Origin: Arthrobacter sunyaminii
GTDB taxonomy: Bacteria; Actinomycetota; Actinomycetes; Actinomycetales; Micrococcaceae
Length of the DNA: 64,000 nucleotides
NCBI RefSeq assembly: GCF_018866305.1
Contig: NZ_CP076456.1
Span: 1 to 64,000 of the forward strand
Reading direction: 5' to 3'
Below are positions 45,048 to 55,048 of this stretch, one piece after another. Positions within the stretch are counted from its first letter, which is position 1. Every line of letters begins with the position of its first letter. A model generated the notes under the pieces. The model saw only the letters and a program-made list of their open reading frames with translations. It made no database searches and was not told the DNA's origin. Made by a program: the position numbers and the translations under genes.

Positions 45048-46004
45048 TCAGCCCAGCTTTAATTCGGTTCCGATGGCCCGGTAGGTTCCGATGGCCCGGT
45101 ATACGTCGGGATTGGCAAAATAGGCACTGTGCGAACCGGGAAACGGCTCTCCGGACTGAACTTCCTGATCGATGATCCGGTCACCGCGTCCGGCAAAGAC
45201 CCGTTCGCTGCAGAAGGACAGCAGATCACGTTCATCCCAAAAGTTGAGCCAGGGTGCCGGCAGCGTACCCGGTCCGCCCGGTGCCAAATGTGCGAGTCCG
45301 CCCAGCAGATAGAGCCAGGGACTTTGGGAACCGGCGGTGACGAGCAGGTCCAGCCGAATGCCTTCAGCTTTCCACCCGGGATCGGAGACCAGGTCCACGG
45401 CGGCCACTCCGCCGAGGCTGTGCCCGAAGAGGATCACGGGGGCGTCCTGGTTCGCCATCCGCAGGGCGTGCGTGACGGCGGTGCGGGCCTCGGCGCCCCG
45501 GCGCAGGTAGTAGATGATGCTGCGGGAAAAATCCGATGCTGCATCTGTCAGCGGCACGCGGCGGCGGATTGCGACGTCGGTGATCAGGTTCAGGGTTAGC
45601 CGCTCCAGGCTGCTGCCCAGCAGGTTTTCTTCCGCGGCGTTGACTGCGGCAACGTTGTTCTCCTCTGTTCCGGTTTGGACTCCAGCTGCGGCGGTGTCCG
45701 GGAGGCGGTGGAGCGGCGGAGCATTGAGAAGGTCCAACCCGGCCAAGGCCAACCCGCGTTCCGCTGAGGTGAGTTCCGTCGGGGTCGCGGCCGTTGCCGG
45801 CTGGTAACGCGGCGGGAGCGCGGAAACCACGCTGATGTCCGGGGCGGCACCGGCTGCCCACGCAACATCCAGGACCGCATAGCCTTCCAGCGCCGGATCT
45901 TGGGCAAGCATCCAGCGAATGGTTTCGGCGGGGACAGGATCAGGATTGCCGGTGCCCTGCAGGAAAACCAGGGTGCCTGCGGCATCAGGAGCTGCGGGGA
46001 ACAA
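45048..46004 (-). CDS. Alpha/beta hydrolase-like protein
   Basis: A 318-aa protein with a lipase-type nucleophile elbow GHSLGG around residues 194-199 (VILFGHSLGGVAAVDLV) inside an alpha/beta-hydrolase-like region. The TTG start follows AGAGAGG by five bases and gives MFPAAPDAAGTLVFLQGTGNP. The C-terminus carries an in-frame duplication YRAIGT-YRAIGT caused by an 18-base tandem repeat. There is no signal peptide. The substrate is unknown. It is divergent from the soxR-like gene. Confidence 0.82.
   Translation of the reverse strand: MFPAAPDAAGTLVFLQGTGNPDPVPAETIRWMLAQDPALEGYAVLDVAWAAGAAPDISVVSALPPRYQPATAATPTELTSAERGLALAGLDLLNAPPLHRLPDTAAAGVQTGTEENNVAAVNAAEENLLGSSLERLTLNLITDVAIRRRVPLTDAASDFSRSIIYYLRRGAEARTAVTHALRMANQDAPVILFGHSLGGVAAVDLVSDPGWKAEGIRLDLLVTAGSQSPWLYLLGGLAHLAPGGPGTLPAPWLNFWDERDLLSFCSERVFAGRGDRIIDQEVQSGEPFPGSHSAYFANPDVYRAIGTYRAIGTELKLG
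45066..45101. repeat. 18-base tandem duplication within the hydrolase gene
   Basis: GGTTCCGATGGCCCGGTA occurs twice head-to-tail (45066-45083 and 45084-45101), both inside the 3' end of the hydrolase coding region on the minus strand, adding exactly six residues. Confidence 0.95.
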
Positions 46005-46060
46005 GTTGGCCTCTCTGGGGTTGGCGTTGGCACATGGTCAGAGCGCCACTCTCACACCTC

Positions 46061-46121
46061 CGGGTGCGGACCGCCAGAGCCGGACCGCAAAACCACGCCC
46101 TGCCGGGTGCGGACCGCCAGA
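46061..46121. repeat. Pair of 18-base direct repeats upstream of soxR
   Basis: CGGGTGCGGACCGCCAGA occurs exactly at 46061-46078 and 46104-46121, 43 bases apart start to start, between the divergent hydrolase and soxR genes. It may be a regulator site or a slipped-strand duplication. Confidence 0.9.
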
Positions 46122-46160
46122 CCAGGGCGGATAATGGAACCCGCAACGGAGGGAGCGGCT

Positions 46161-46631
46161 GTGGGCAGGGAAGCATCAACCGGCGGGGAAGCAGCACGGC
46201 GGTCCGAACTGACGGTGGGCCAGATGGCTGAACGCAGCGGGGTGAGTGTTTCAGCCCTGCACTTCTATGAGCGGCAGGGGCTGATCAGCAGCCGCCGAAC
46301 CGCGGGGAACCAGCGCCGATTCGACCGCTCGGTCCTGCGCCGGGTGGCAGTCATCCGCGCGGCGCAGCGTGCAGGCATTCCGCTGTCCGCCATTGCACGG
46401 GCACTGGATGAACTGCCCAAGGACGCCGTGCCGGACCAGAGCGACTGGCAGAGGCTGTCCTCTGCCTGGCGGCAGGACCTGGACGCGCGGATCCATTCCC
46501 TCGAGGCTCTGCGGGACCGGCTCGGCGGATGCATCGGGTGTGGCTGCCTCTCGCTGGCCGAGTGCCGCTTCGTCAATCCAGACGATGCGTCAGCCGACCG
46601 GGGAACCGGCGCCCGCGCCTTCGAGTTTTAG
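46161..46631 (+). CDS. soxR: Redox-sensitive transcriptional activator SoxR
   Basis: A 156-aa MerR-family regulator with a [2Fe-2S]-binding C-terminus. The winged HTH (LTVGQMAERSGVSVSALHFY, ERQGLISSRRTAGNQRRF) is followed by the dimerisation helix and the SoxR cysteine cluster CIGCGCLSLAEC, with all four cysteines intact. GTG 46161 is preferred because GGAGGG lies seven to eight bases upstream; ATG 46134 is possible. The next gene downstream has a near-perfect SoxR box in its promoter, so SoxR probably activates it under redox-cycling stress. Confidence 0.94.
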   Translation: MGREASTGGEAARRSELTVGQMAERSGVSVSALHFYERQGLISSRRTAGNQRRFDRSVLRRVAVIRAAQRAGIPLSAIARALDELPKDAVPDQSDWQRLSSAWRQDLDARIHSLEALRDRLGGCIGCGCLSLAECRFVNPDDASADRGTGARAFEF

Positions 46632-46664
46632 CGGGCGGCCCGACAGCGCGTACCGGCCGCCGAT

Positions 46665-46695
46665 TTGACCTCAACCATAGTTGAGGTTCTAGCGT
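46665..46695 (+). promoter_or_regulatory. SoxR box and MerR-type promoter of the flavin reductase gene
   Basis: ACCTCAAC-CATA-GTTGAGGT (46668-46687) is an 8-base inverted repeat with a four-base centre and contains CCTCAA...TTGAGG at the 18-base spacing of enterobacterial SoxR boxes. It is flanked by TTGACC (46665-46670) and TAGCGT (46690-46695), giving the 19-base spacer typical of SoxR/MerR promoters. Transcription would begin at about 46702, the start codon of the next gene. Confidence 0.88.
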
Positions 46696-46701
46696 TGACT
46701 C

Positions 46702-47190
46702 ATGCTGACAGACCATTTCAAGGACGCCTTCCGCGCCCATCCGGCCGGAGTTGCCGTTATTACCGCGTATGGCGACGCCGGGCCGGTCGGATTGACTGCT
46801 TCGTCCGTGTCCTCCGTCTCCGCAGACCCGCCCATTCTGGTCTTCTCACTGGCGTCAGCTCAGGGATCAGCCGGTGTCATTGCCGCCGCTGACACCGTGG
46901 TGGTGCATCTCCTGGGGGCACGCAACGCTCCGCTGGCCTCTCTGTTTTCCCGGCCCGGAACGGACAGGTTCACCCCGGAGCTGGCCTGGGAGAATCTGCC
47001 CACCGGCGAGCCGCTTCTCATGGATGCACCACATGCCCTGCGTGCCCGCGTCCTGAGCCGCACCGCCGTCGGATCCTCTGTGCTGGTGACTGCGGAGGTC
47101 CTGAATATTCTTGCCTCCGGCGAACCTGATGCCCCGCTGGTCTATCACAACCGCACCTACCACCGCCTGGGGTCCCACTCCGCGTTGTGA
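46702..47190 (+). CDS. Flavin reductase-family protein
   Basis: A 162-aa FMN-binding split-barrel protein of the flavin reductase/NimA-like domain family (FRAHPAGVAVITAYG, GLTASSVSSVSADPPILVFSL, LLGARNAPLASLFS). Such proteins reduce free flavin for a partner monooxygenase or act in redox homeostasis. It sits directly behind a SoxR box, and its predicted mRNA starts at or next to the ATG (no Shine-Dalgarno). This makes it the likely SoxR target. Confidence 0.93.
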   Translation: MLTDHFKDAFRAHPAGVAVITAYGDAGPVGLTASSVSSVSADPPILVFSLASAQGSAGVIAAADTVVVHLLGARNAPLASLFSRPGTDRFTPELAWENLPTGEPLLMDAPHALRARVLSRTAVGSSVLVTAEVLNILASGEPDAPLVYHNRTYHRLGSHSAL

Positions 47191-47300
47191 GCACGGCTTC
47201 CCGGTCGACAGGACACGCGGGCCCCGGGCGGCCCGTGGCTGCAGCCGGGTTTGCTGGAAAGATGGGAGGAATACCCATCATCAACTGAAACGGGAACACC

Positions 47301-47519
47301 ATGGCCACGAAGAAATCCCTCAAGGACCTCACCAGCCGGCAGAAGAAGCTGGTGGGCGTTTCCGCCACCGTGCAGTTTGCCCTCGCCGGCCTGGCACTGG
47401 CGGACATCTGGCGCCGGCCCGCTTCCGAAGTCCGCGGTTCCCGGGCGCTGTGGTCCGCAGCCTGCGCCGTGAACTTCATCGGCCCGCTGTCCTACTTCAT
47501 CTTCGGCCGGCGCAAGTAG
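47301..47519 (+). CDS. PLDc N-terminal domain-like small membrane protein
   Basis: A 72-aa protein with two transmembrane helices (about 19-37 and 48-68; VSATVQFALAGLALADIW, WSAACAVNFIGPLSYFIFG) and a basic N-terminus. It resembles the stand-alone PLDc_N (phospholipase D N-terminal-like) family. It is followed two bases later by the pentapeptide repeat gene. Function is unknown. Confidence 0.85.
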   Translation: MATKKSLKDLTSRQKKLVGVSATVQFALAGLALADIWRRPASEVRGSRALWSAACAVNFIGPLSYFIFGRRK

Positions 47520-47521
47520 GC

Positions 47522-48211
47522 GTGGCTCCGGCAGGCCGGCGCCCGCCCGTCCGCAAATCCGGATCCGGAAAAACCAAGCAACCTGCTGTGGACCCCGTTT
47601 CGCTGCAGGGTCTTGAAGAAGCACCGGCGCCGGAAGACGCCGGAACCTTTGAAGGCCTGCGTTTTGACGGCGTGTCCTTCGACGGCGCGGATCTGCAGGG
47701 CAGCACCTTTTTGGAGTGTGAGTTCAGTGCGGTGACCATGACGGACACCGCGCTGCGCGGCGCCCGGTTCCTGGAATGCCGGTCCTCCGGCCTGTATGCA
47801 CCGGTGTTCCGTGCTCCGCGGTCCACCTTCCGCGACGTGGTCCTGGAGGGCAGCCGGCTTGGATCGGCGGAACTGTATGACAACGGCTGGAACTCCGTGC
47901 ACGTGGACGGCGGCAAACTGGATTATGTGAACCTGCGCAACTCCAAGCTCACCGACGTCCTGTTCACCGGCTGCACCATCGAGGAACTGGACCTGGACGG
48001 CGTCCACGCCACCCGGACGGCGTTCCGCGACTGCAGGATCGGTGCCCTGAGCCTCACTGGAGCGGTGCTGCAGGACGTGGACCTGCGCAGCACGGAGCTG
48101 CGGTCCATCACGTACCTGGCCGGATTACACGGCGCCACGATCGATGACGGGCAGCTAATGATGCTGGCCCCGCTGCTGGCCGCCAACATCGGGCTGCGCG
48201 TGGAGGGCTGA
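47522..48211 (+). CDS. Pentapeptide repeat-containing protein
   Basis: A 229-aa protein rich in pentapeptide A(D/N)LxX units (LRFDGVSFDGADLQGSTFLE, DTALRGARFLECRSSGL, KLDYVNLRNSKLTDVLF), which fold as a right-handed quadrilateral beta-helix. Some family members bind gyrase or membrane proteins; this one has no specific signature. It begins at a GTG two bases after the small membrane protein gene and is probably translationally coupled to it. A Pro/Arg/Lys-rich N-terminus precedes the repeats. Confidence 0.87.
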   Translation: MAPAGRRPPVRKSGSGKTKQPAVDPVSLQGLEEAPAPEDAGTFEGLRFDGVSFDGADLQGSTFLECEFSAVTMTDTALRGARFLECRSSGLYAPVFRAPRSTFRDVVLEGSRLGSAELYDNGWNSVHVDGGKLDYVNLRNSKLTDVLFTGCTIEELDLDGVHATRTAFRDCRIGALSLTGAVLQDVDLRSTELRSITYLAGLHGATIDDGQLMMLAPLLAANIGLRVEG

Positions 48212-48212
48212 C

Positions 48213-49691
48213 TCAGCTTTCCTGGGCGAGCTTGGACGCGTTCTTGATGATGTTCTTGGCCATGGACGGGAAGATCAGGCCGTGGAACGGGGCAATGAGC
48301 CACCAGTAGAGTTTCCCGGCCAGTCCTTTGGGAAAGTAAATGGCGCGCTGCCGGTACAGGCTGCCGCCGCCGTCGGGATCCACCCGCAGTTCCAGCCAGG
48401 CCTTGCCCGGCACCCGCATTTCGGCGCGCAGCCGCAGCAGGCTGCCGCGCTCCAGCAGTTCCACCCGCCACCAGTCCACCACGTCCCCGGTGAACAGGGT
48501 GGTGGGATTGCGGCGGCCGCGGGTCAGACCGGCGCCGCCCACGGTTTTGTCCAGCACGCCGCGGATGGCCCAGGCCATCGGCAGCGAATACCAGCCGTTC
48601 TTGCCGCCGATTCCCTCAATCACCTTCCACACATGCTCGGGAGCCACCGAGGAACGGCGCTGCCGGGAGTCCACATAGACCGTCTGCCCGGCCCAGTTCG
48701 GGTCAGTCGGCAGCGGTGAGGACGCATCATCGGCCGACGGCGACGCGCTGGCCCATGTGGTTTCCACCTCGCCGCGCTTTTCCTTGCCCAGCGCCCGCTT
48801 GACCGCTTCCTGGTACCCGGTGCGGCCGCCGTCGGGCTCCGCCACAAACTGGTCAATGTCGTGTTCCTTGGACACGGCGTCGTGCTGCAGGGATTCCACC
48901 AGCGGCAGCGACATGGACCTCGGAATCGGGGTCACCAGGGCCACCCACATGCCGGCGAGCCGGGGCGCGGGCAGCGGCAGGGCATAGATCCGCCGCCGAG
49001 GCAGGCCGGCCTCTTCCGCGTAGCCGTTCATGATCTCCGCATAGGTCAGGACCTCGCGGGAGCCGATATCGAAGGTGCGGTTCACCTCGGCGGGGAGGTC
49101 GACGGCGCGGACCAGATAGTGCAGGACGTCGCGGATGGCGATGGGTTCGATTTTCCGCCGCACCCAACTCGGAGCCGGCATGACCGGCAGGGTTTCGGTC
49201 AGGTGCCGGATCATTTCAAACGACGCCGAACCGGAACCGATCACCACGCCGGCCTGGTAGACAACCGCGGGAACCTTGCCCTCAAGGAGGATCCGTCCCA
49301 CCTCGGTGCGGGAGCGCATGTGCGGGGACAGCTCACCTTCCGGATGCAGTCCGCCCAGATACACGATCCGCTGCACCCCCGCCTCGGCCGCGGCGTCCGC
49401 AACAATGTGCGCGATCCGTTCCTCCTGGCTGGCGAAGCCCTTGCCCGAGGCCATGGAATGCACCAGGAAGTAGACGGTATCGATGCCCTGCATGGCCTCG
49501 GCGACGGAATCCTTGTCCGCGAGGTCACCCTGGATGATCTCGACGTCGTCGTGCCACGGAACGTCGTCCAGTTTCTCCGGGGAACGCACCAGGACCCGCA
49601 CCTTGTGGCCGTCCTGCAGCAGCAGCGGCACCAGCCGCCCGCCAATGTAGCCCGTGGCGCCTGTTACCAAAACCCGCTGTGACTGAGTCAT
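48213..49691 (-). CDS. SDR oxidoreductase with C-terminal DUF2867 domain
   Basis: A 492-aa two-domain protein. The first 300 residues are an extended SDR/NmrA-like Rossmann domain (VLVTGATGYIGGRLVPLL, VEIIQGDLADKD, YFLVHSM), and the last 160 residues form a DUF2867 SRPBCC-like domain (YVDSRQRRSSVAPEHVWKVI, PKGLAGKLYWWLIAPFHGLI). This arrangement is common in Actinobacteria and cyanobacteria, with an unclear substrate. The start ATG 49689-49691 follows GGGAAA; a GTG at 49706 is an alternative. It converges on the pentapeptide gene. Confidence 0.9.
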   Translation of the reverse strand: MTQSQRVLVTGATGYIGGRLVPLLLQDGHKVRVLVRSPEKLDDVPWHDDVEIIQGDLADKDSVAEAMQGIDTVYFLVHSMASGKGFASQEERIAHIVADAAAEAGVQRIVYLGGLHPEGELSPHMRSRTEVGRILLEGKVPAVVYQAGVVIGSGSASFEMIRHLTETLPVMPAPSWVRRKIEPIAIRDVLHYLVRAVDLPAEVNRTFDIGSREVLTYAEIMNGYAEEAGLPRRRIYALPLPAPRLAGMWVALVTPIPRSMSLPLVESLQHDAVSKEHDIDQFVAEPDGGRTGYQEAVKRALGKEKRGEVETTWASASPSADDASSPLPTDPNWAGQTVYVDSRQRRSSVAPEHVWKVIEGIGGKNGWYSLPMAWAIRGVLDKTVGGAGLTRGRRNPTTLFTGDVVDWWRVELLERGSLLRLRAEMRVPGKAWLELRVDPDGGGSLYRQRAIYFPKGLAGKLYWWLIAPFHGLIFPSMAKNIIKNASKLAQES

Positions 49692-49813
49692 TTTCCCAAC
49701 GTACACAGTTCTTCCGACGCTGAGCAGTGGCTCCGGAACGCCGTTGGCGTAATCTGCCCAGCAGGCTCACAAATACTGGAAATTGCGTGCCCATCCCGGT
49801 AAGACTAGGGACC

Positions 49814-52489
49814 ATGGCGAGCAGCGGAGCGGGTCTGAAGCAGCAGGAAACTGTGAACGTGGACGGCCACCGCCTCCGGCTGACCAATTTGGACAAGGTG
49901 TTGTATCCGGAAACCGGAACCACCAAGGCCGACGTGCTGTCCTATTACGCCGCCGTCGCCGAGGCGCTGCTGCCGCATTCCCGGGACCGTCCGGCCACCC
50001 GCAAGCGCTGGGTCCACGGAGTGGGAGTGCCCGGAGATCCGGGGCAGGTCTTCTTTCAGAAAAACATTGAGACCTCAGCTCCCACGTGGGTGAAGAGGTT
50101 TCCGATTGAACACAAAAGCGGCACCAACATTTATCCGCTGGTCAACGACCTGGCGACATTGACCTGGCTGGCCCAAAGCGCGGCCCTGGAAATCCATGTG
50201 CCGCAGTGGCGGTTTGGCCCGCGCGGCAAGATCAATAATCCGGACCGCCTGGTGCTGGATCTGGATCCGGGGGAGGGCGTGGACCTGGCGCAGTGTGCCG
50301 AGGTGGCCCGCCTGGCCCGGGACATCCTCTCCGACATGGGACTGGACGCCCGCCCGGTCACCAGCGGTTCCAAGGGCATCCATCTGTATGCCGCACTGGA
50401 CGGGATGCAGACCTCGGACGAGGTGAGCGCCGTCGCACACGAACTCGCGCGGGCACTGGAAGCGGACCATCCGGACCTGATCGTGTCCGACATGAAAAAG
50501 TCCCTGCGGACCGGCAAGGTCCTGCTGGACTGGAGCCAGAACAACGGCAACAAAACCACCATCTGCCCCTATTCGCTGCGCGGCCGGTTCACGCCCACGG
50601 TGGCGGCGCCGCGCACCTGGGAAGAGCTCGAGGATCCGGACCTCGCCCAGCTGGACTACGAACAGGTGATGCAGCGGCTGGCCGAGGACGGGGATCCGCT
50701 AACCGGCATGGACTCCGGCTCCGGGGAACTGGACGCCGAGGCACTGGAGGACGCCGGCTCGGAAGGAACCGGCGCGGGACCTGCGGACCGGCTCAGTAAG
50801 TACCGCAGCATGCGCGACGCCGCTAAAACCCCGGAACCTGTTCCGGCCGAACCCGCGGAGCCCTCCGAAGGCAACAGCTTTGTCATCCAGGAGCACCACG
50901 CCCGGCGGCTGCACTGGGACTTCCGGCTGGAACATGACGGCGTCCTGGTCTCCTGGGCGCTGCCCAAGGGACCGCCGGATTCCCCGGACCAGAACCATCT
51001 GGCAGTCCAGACTGAGGATCATCCGCTGGACTACGGCAGCTTTGCGGGGACCATCCCCAAGGGGGAGTACGGCGCCGGCGAGGTGCGGATCTGGGACCAC
51101 GGAACCTATGAACCGGAAAAATGGCGTGACGGCAAGGAGGTCATTGCCGTGCTGCACGGCCAGCCCGACGGCGGCCTTGCCTCCGAAGGCAGCGCGGACC
51201 GCCGCTTCGCCCTGATCCACACCGGAGGCAAGGGCGGGGCCAACAACTGGCTGATCCATCTCATGAAGCACCAGCCTGAGCCGCGGGATCCGGCGGACAC
51301 TCCCGACATTCCCGATACTCCCGATGAGGCGGACAAAGCCAACAAAGCGGACAACGCGGACAAGGGTGATCCGAAGGCCAGGGATGCCGACGAGGCGGAA
51401 GATTCGCCCGTCGAAACCGTGGCAGCCGCCGCCGCAGCGCCGCCTCCAGGGGCCAAAACCCTTCCGGACACCGCCGGGACAGCCAAGGCCGTTGCGGCGG
51501 ACGCCGGGGAACACGGCATGCCCGCCGTGGAACCTATGCTGGCCACCCTCGGAACCCGCGCGGACGTCAACGAAGACGACGAATGGGCCTTTGAAATGAA
51601 GTGGGACGGCGTCCGAGCGGTGGTGGATGTGACGCCGGAGGGAACCCGGCTGATCAGCCGCAACGGCAATGACATGACCGCCGCCTATCCCGAACTGCAG
51701 GAACTGGGGCGGCATCTGAACGGGGAACGCGCGGTCCTGGACGGGGAAATCGTGGCCATCAACAAGTCGGGCCGGCCGGACTTCGGGCTGCTCCAGCCGC
51801 GCATGCACCTGACCAAGCGCCGCGACATAGAGGCCGCCGCCGCCCGCACCCCGGTTCACCTGATGATCTTTGACCTGTTGTGGCTGGACGGAAACTCGCT
51901 GATGGAGCTGCCGTACTCGCAGCGGCGGGAGATCCTGGAATCCGCAGTGGAACCGGCGGGGGAGGACGGCCACGTTCAGGTGCCGCCGGCGCTGGAGATG
52001 TCCATGGATGAGGCCGTGGAGGCGAGCAGGGAGCTCGGCCTTGAAGGAGTCATGGCCAAGCGGCGAACCAGCACCTATTCCCCCGGCCGGCGGTCCAAGA
52101 GCTGGATCAAACTCAAGAATTCCTTCACCCAGGAAGTGGTGATTGTGGGCTGGCGCCCGGGCAAGGGCAACCGGGCATCCAAAATCGGTTCGCTGCTGGT
52201 GGCCGTTCCGGACGGTCATGAGCTGACCTACATTGGCCGGGTTGGATCGGGCCTGAGCGAGAAAGATCTGGCCCTGGTGGGCGGGAAACTGAAAAAACTG
52301 GCCCGCAAGACACCCCCGTTGGAGGGAGTTCCCCACGCGGACGCCTCCGACGCCCAATGGGTCCGTCCCGTCCTGGTGGGTGAAGTGACCTATTCCGAAC
52401 GCACCGCCACCGGCAAGCTCCGCCACCCCGCCTGGCGCGGACTGCGCCCGGACAAGAAACCCTCCGACGTCGTCGTCGAAATCCCCTGA
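49814..52489 (+). CDS. ligD: ATP-dependent DNA ligase LigD (Pol-PE-Lig)
   Basis: LigD joins DNA ends in bacterial NHEJ. The 891-aa protein from ATG 49814 has an N-terminal polymerase/primase domain (about 10-290; [17 protein letters not shown]), a 3'-phosphoesterase domain (about 353-480; [17 protein letters not shown]) and a C-terminal ligase domain (about 573-880; the adenylated Lys is residue 596 in EMKWDGVRA). This Pol-PE-Lig order matches M. tuberculosis LigD. Acidic low-complexity linkers separate the domains. ATG is preceded by TAAGAC (49800-49805), suggesting leaderless expression. Ku is encoded about 5 kb upstream. Confidence 0.96.
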   Translation: MASSGAGLKQQETVNVDGHRLRLTNLDKVLYPETGTTKADVLSYYAAVAEALLPHSRDRPATRKRWVHGVGVPGDPGQVFFQKNIETSAPTWVKRFPIEHKSGTNIYPLVNDLATLTWLAQSAALEIHVPQWRFGPRGKINNPDRLVLDLDPGEGVDLAQCAEVARLARDILSDMGLDARPVTSGSKGIHLYAALDGMQTSDEVSAVAHELARALEADHPDLIVSDMKKSLRTGKVLLDWSQNNGNKTTICPYSLRGRFTPTVAAPRTWEELEDPDLAQLDYEQVMQRLAEDGDPLTGMDSGSGELDAEALEDAGSEGTGAGPADRLSKYRSMRDAAKTPEPVPAEPAEPSEGNSFVIQEHHARRLHWDFRLEHDGVLVSWALPKGPPDSPDQNHLAVQTEDHPLDYGSFAGTIPKGEYGAGEVRIWDHGTYEPEKWRDGKEVIAVLHGQPDGGLASEGSADRRFALIHTGGKGGANNWLIHLMKHQPEPRDPADTPDIPDTPDEADKANKADNADKGDPKARDADEAEDSPVETVAAAAAAPPPGAKTLPDTAGTAKAVAADAGEHGMPAVEPMLATLGTRADVNEDDEWAFEMKWDGVRAVVDVTPEGTRLISRNGNDMTAAYPELQELGRHLNGERAVLDGEIVAINKSGRPDFGLLQPRMHLTKRRDIEAAAARTPVHLMIFDLLWLDGNSLMELPYSQRREILESAVEPAGEDGHVQVPPALEMSMDEAVEASRELGLEGVMAKRRTSTYSPGRRSKSWIKLKNSFTQEVVIVGWRPGKGNRASKIGSLLVAVPDGHELTYIGRVGSGLSEKDLALVGGKLKKLARKTPPLEGVPHADASDAQWVRPVLVGEVTYSERTATGKLRHPAWRGLRPDKKPSDVVVEIP

Positions 52490-52535
52490 TGAGTCTGTCC
52501 CGACATTCAGCCGTTCCCAACCCCAGGAGGCCTGC

Positions 52536-55007
52536 ATGACTGCCGCACCCGTTGCACCGGACCAGCCGCTCAGCGACACCCTCAAGGATGTGGACACCTG
52601 GTGGCGCGCCGCTAACTACCTCTCCGCCGGGCAGATCTATCTGCGGAACAATCCGCTGCTGCGCCGCCCGCTGGAAAAGGAGGACGTCAAAGCCCGGCTG
52701 CTGGGACACTGGGGCACCACTCCCGGGCTGAACTTCTTTTACGCGCACCTTAACCGGGTGATCCGCGACCAGCACCGTGAGGTCCTCTTCATCACCGGAC
52801 CCGGGCACGGCGGGCCTGCCAACGTCGCCAACGCCTGGCTCGAGGGCACCTACTCGGAGATCTACAGCCACGTGGGACAGGACGAGGCCGGGCTGCAGAC
52901 GCTCTTTCGACAGTTCTCCTACCCCGGCGGTGTTCCCAGCCATGCGGCTCCTGAAACCCCCGGGTCCATCCACGAGGGAGGCGAGCTGGGCTATTCGCTG
53001 GCACACGCCTACGGCGCGGTGTTCGACAACCCGAACCTGATCGCCGCCACGGTGATCGGCGACGGCGAGGCCGAAACCGGGCCGCTGGCCGCCAGCTGGC
53101 ATTCCAACAGCTTCCTGGACCCGGCCGTGGACGGCGCCGTACTGCCGATCCTGCATTTGAACGGCTACAAAATCGCGAACCCCACCATCCTCTCGCGCAT
53201 GCCCGAGGAGCAGCTGGTGAAGCTGATGGAAGGCTACGGCTACCACCCCTACCTGGTCACCGTGGAGGATCCCTCGGCCACGGCGCAGGCGCACGTCGAT
53301 TTTGCCGCAGCACTGGAAGCCTGCCTGGCCGAAATTGACGAGATCCAGGCACCCTACCGCAGCGGCGAGCGGGTGGCAGTGCCTGCCGACGCCCCGGATA
53401 CCGATGACTCCCGAGATGTGCGGAACGAACACGCCCCGCGCTGGCCCATGATCATCTTCCGTTCGCCCAAGGGCTGGACCGGACCCGCCGTGGTGGACGG
53501 TCTGCAGGTGGAGGGCACCTGGCGGGCGCACCAGGTGCCGCTGTCCGGCATCCACGACAACCCGGAACATCTGGCGCAGCTTGAGGAGTGGATGCGTTCC
53601 TACCGTCCGGAAGAACTGTTCGACGACGCCGGCCGGCTGCGGCCCGAAATCGCAGCCCTGGCCCCGGAAGGCAACGTGCGGATGAGTGCCACCCCGTACG
53701 CCAACGGCGGGAGGCTGCTGCAGGACCTCAAGCTGCCGGCGTACGCGGACCATGCCGTGGACGTGGAAAACCCCGGAACCAAGCGGATCTCGCCGATGAT
53801 TACCGCCGGCGGATACCTGCGCGACGTGATCTCGCTGAATCCGTCCAACTTCCGTATTTTCGGCCCGGATGAGACCGCGTCCAACCGGCTGCAGGCCGTC
53901 TATGAGGTCACGGACAAGGCATGGCAGCAGCGCATCGACGAGATTGACGAGCACCTGGCCCGCAGCGGCCGGGTGGCCGAAGTTCTCTCCGAGCACCTGT
54001 GCGAAGGCTGGCTGGAGGGATACTTGCTCACCGGCCGGCACGGCGTCTTCAACTGCTACGAAGCCTTTGTCCACATTGTCGATTCCATGTTCAACCAGCA
54101 CGCCAAATGGTTGAAAGTCAGCCGCAGCCTGTCCTGGCGCCAGCCCATTGCCTCGTTGAACTACCTGCTCTCCAGCCACGTTTGGCAGCAGGACCACAAC
54201 GGCTTCTCGCATCAGGATCCCGGCTTCATCGACCACGTGGTGAACAAGAAGGCCGAAGTCATCCGGGTGTACCTGCCGCCGGACGTGAACACCATGCTCG
54301 CCGTGACCGAGCACATCCTTGGCACCCGGGACCGGGTGAATGTGGTGGTGTCCGGCAAGCAGCCCACGCCCGCCTGGCTGAATCCGGTGGACGCCCAGCT
54401 GCATGTGGAGCGCGGTGTGGGCATCTGGGACTTCGCCGGCAGCGAAACCGCAGGACCCGGCACCAAAACCGATCCCGACGTCGTGCTGGCCTGCGCCGGC
54501 GACGTACCCACCCTGGAAACCGTGGCCGCGGCCGGCCTGCTGAAGAAGCAGCTGCCGGACCTGAAAATCAGGGTGGTAAACGTGGTGGACCTGATGCGGC
54601 TGCAGGACCCCGGAGAGCACCCGCACGGGCTCTCTGACAGGGATTTTGACACCCTGTTCACCAAGGACCGGCCCGTCATTTTCGCCTACCACGGCTATCC
54701 CTGGCTGATCCACCGGCTCACGTACCGGCGCACCAATCACGGCAATCTGCACGTTCGCGGCTACAAGGAGGAGGGCACCACCACCACACCCTTCGACATG
54801 GCCATGCTCAACCAGATTGACCGGTTCCAGTTAGCCATCGACGTGCTGGACCGGGTAGCGTCGCTGGGATCAACGCAGGCCGGTTTCCGGCAGTGGCTCC
54901 AGGACGAACGGATCCGCTGCCGGCAATATACCCGGGACGAGGGGCAGGATCCGCCGTACATTACGGGCTGGGAACTGCAGGAAGCCTCGGAACAAACCGC
55001 GGACTGA
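52536..55007 (+). CDS. xfp: Phosphoketolase
   Basis: A thiamine-diphosphate enzyme that cleaves xylulose 5-phosphate (and often fructose 6-phosphate) to acetyl phosphate. The 823-aa protein has the family length and the signatures [14 protein letters not shown] and [11 protein letters not shown], with an N-terminal region typical of Xfp ([33 protein letters not shown]). A Shine-Dalgarno CAGGAGG precedes the ATG. It stands alone between ligD and an SRPBCC gene. It provides an ATP-saving route from pentose phosphates to acetyl units, complementing gnd and the gluconate module. Confidence 0.96.
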   Translation: MTAAPVAPDQPLSDTLKDVDTWWRAANYLSAGQIYLRNNPLLRRPLEKEDVKARLLGHWGTTPGLNFFYAHLNRVIRDQHREVLFITGPGHGGPANVANAWLEGTYSEIYSHVGQDEAGLQTLFRQFSYPGGVPSHAAPETPGSIHEGGELGYSLAHAYGAVFDNPNLIAATVIGDGEAETGPLAASWHSNSFLDPAVDGAVLPILHLNGYKIANPTILSRMPEEQLVKLMEGYGYHPYLVTVEDPSATAQAHVDFAAALEACLAEIDEIQAPYRSGERVAVPADAPDTDDSRDVRNEHAPRWPMIIFRSPKGWTGPAVVDGLQVEGTWRAHQVPLSGIHDNPEHLAQLEEWMRSYRPEELFDDAGRLRPEIAALAPEGNVRMSATPYANGGRLLQDLKLPAYADHAVDVENPGTKRISPMITAGGYLRDVISLNPSNFRIFGPDETASNRLQAVYEVTDKAWQQRIDEIDEHLARSGRVAEVLSEHLCEGWLEGYLLTGRHGVFNCYEAFVHIVDSMFNQHAKWLKVSRSLSWRQPIASLNYLLSSHVWQQDHNGFSHQDPGFIDHVVNKKAEVIRVYLPPDVNTMLAVTEHILGTRDRVNVVVSGKQPTPAWLNPVDAQLHVERGVGIWDFAGSETAGPGTKTDPDVVLACAGDVPTLETVAAAGLLKKQLPDLKIRVVNVVDLMRLQDPGEHPHGLSDRDFDTLFTKDRPVIFAYHGYPWLIHRLTYRRTNHGNLHVRGYKEEGTTTTPFDMAMLNQIDRFQLAIDVLDRVASLGSTQAGFRQWLQDERIRCRQYTRDEGQDPPYITGWELQEASEQTAD

Positions 55008-55048
55008 GCCTGCGGGTACGTACGATCCATCTATTGAAGGAGAGTTCA

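Noticed and set aside
45048..46004. The hydrolase tandem repeat as a frameshift or pseudogene
   Set aside because: The 18-base unit keeps the frame and the gene ends with a normal stop, so it is a length variant and not a broken gene.
52125..54752. An 875-codon open frame on the minus strand across ligD and phosphoketolase
   Set aside because: It overlaps two well-recognised genes almost completely, has no recognisable motif and no ribosome site.
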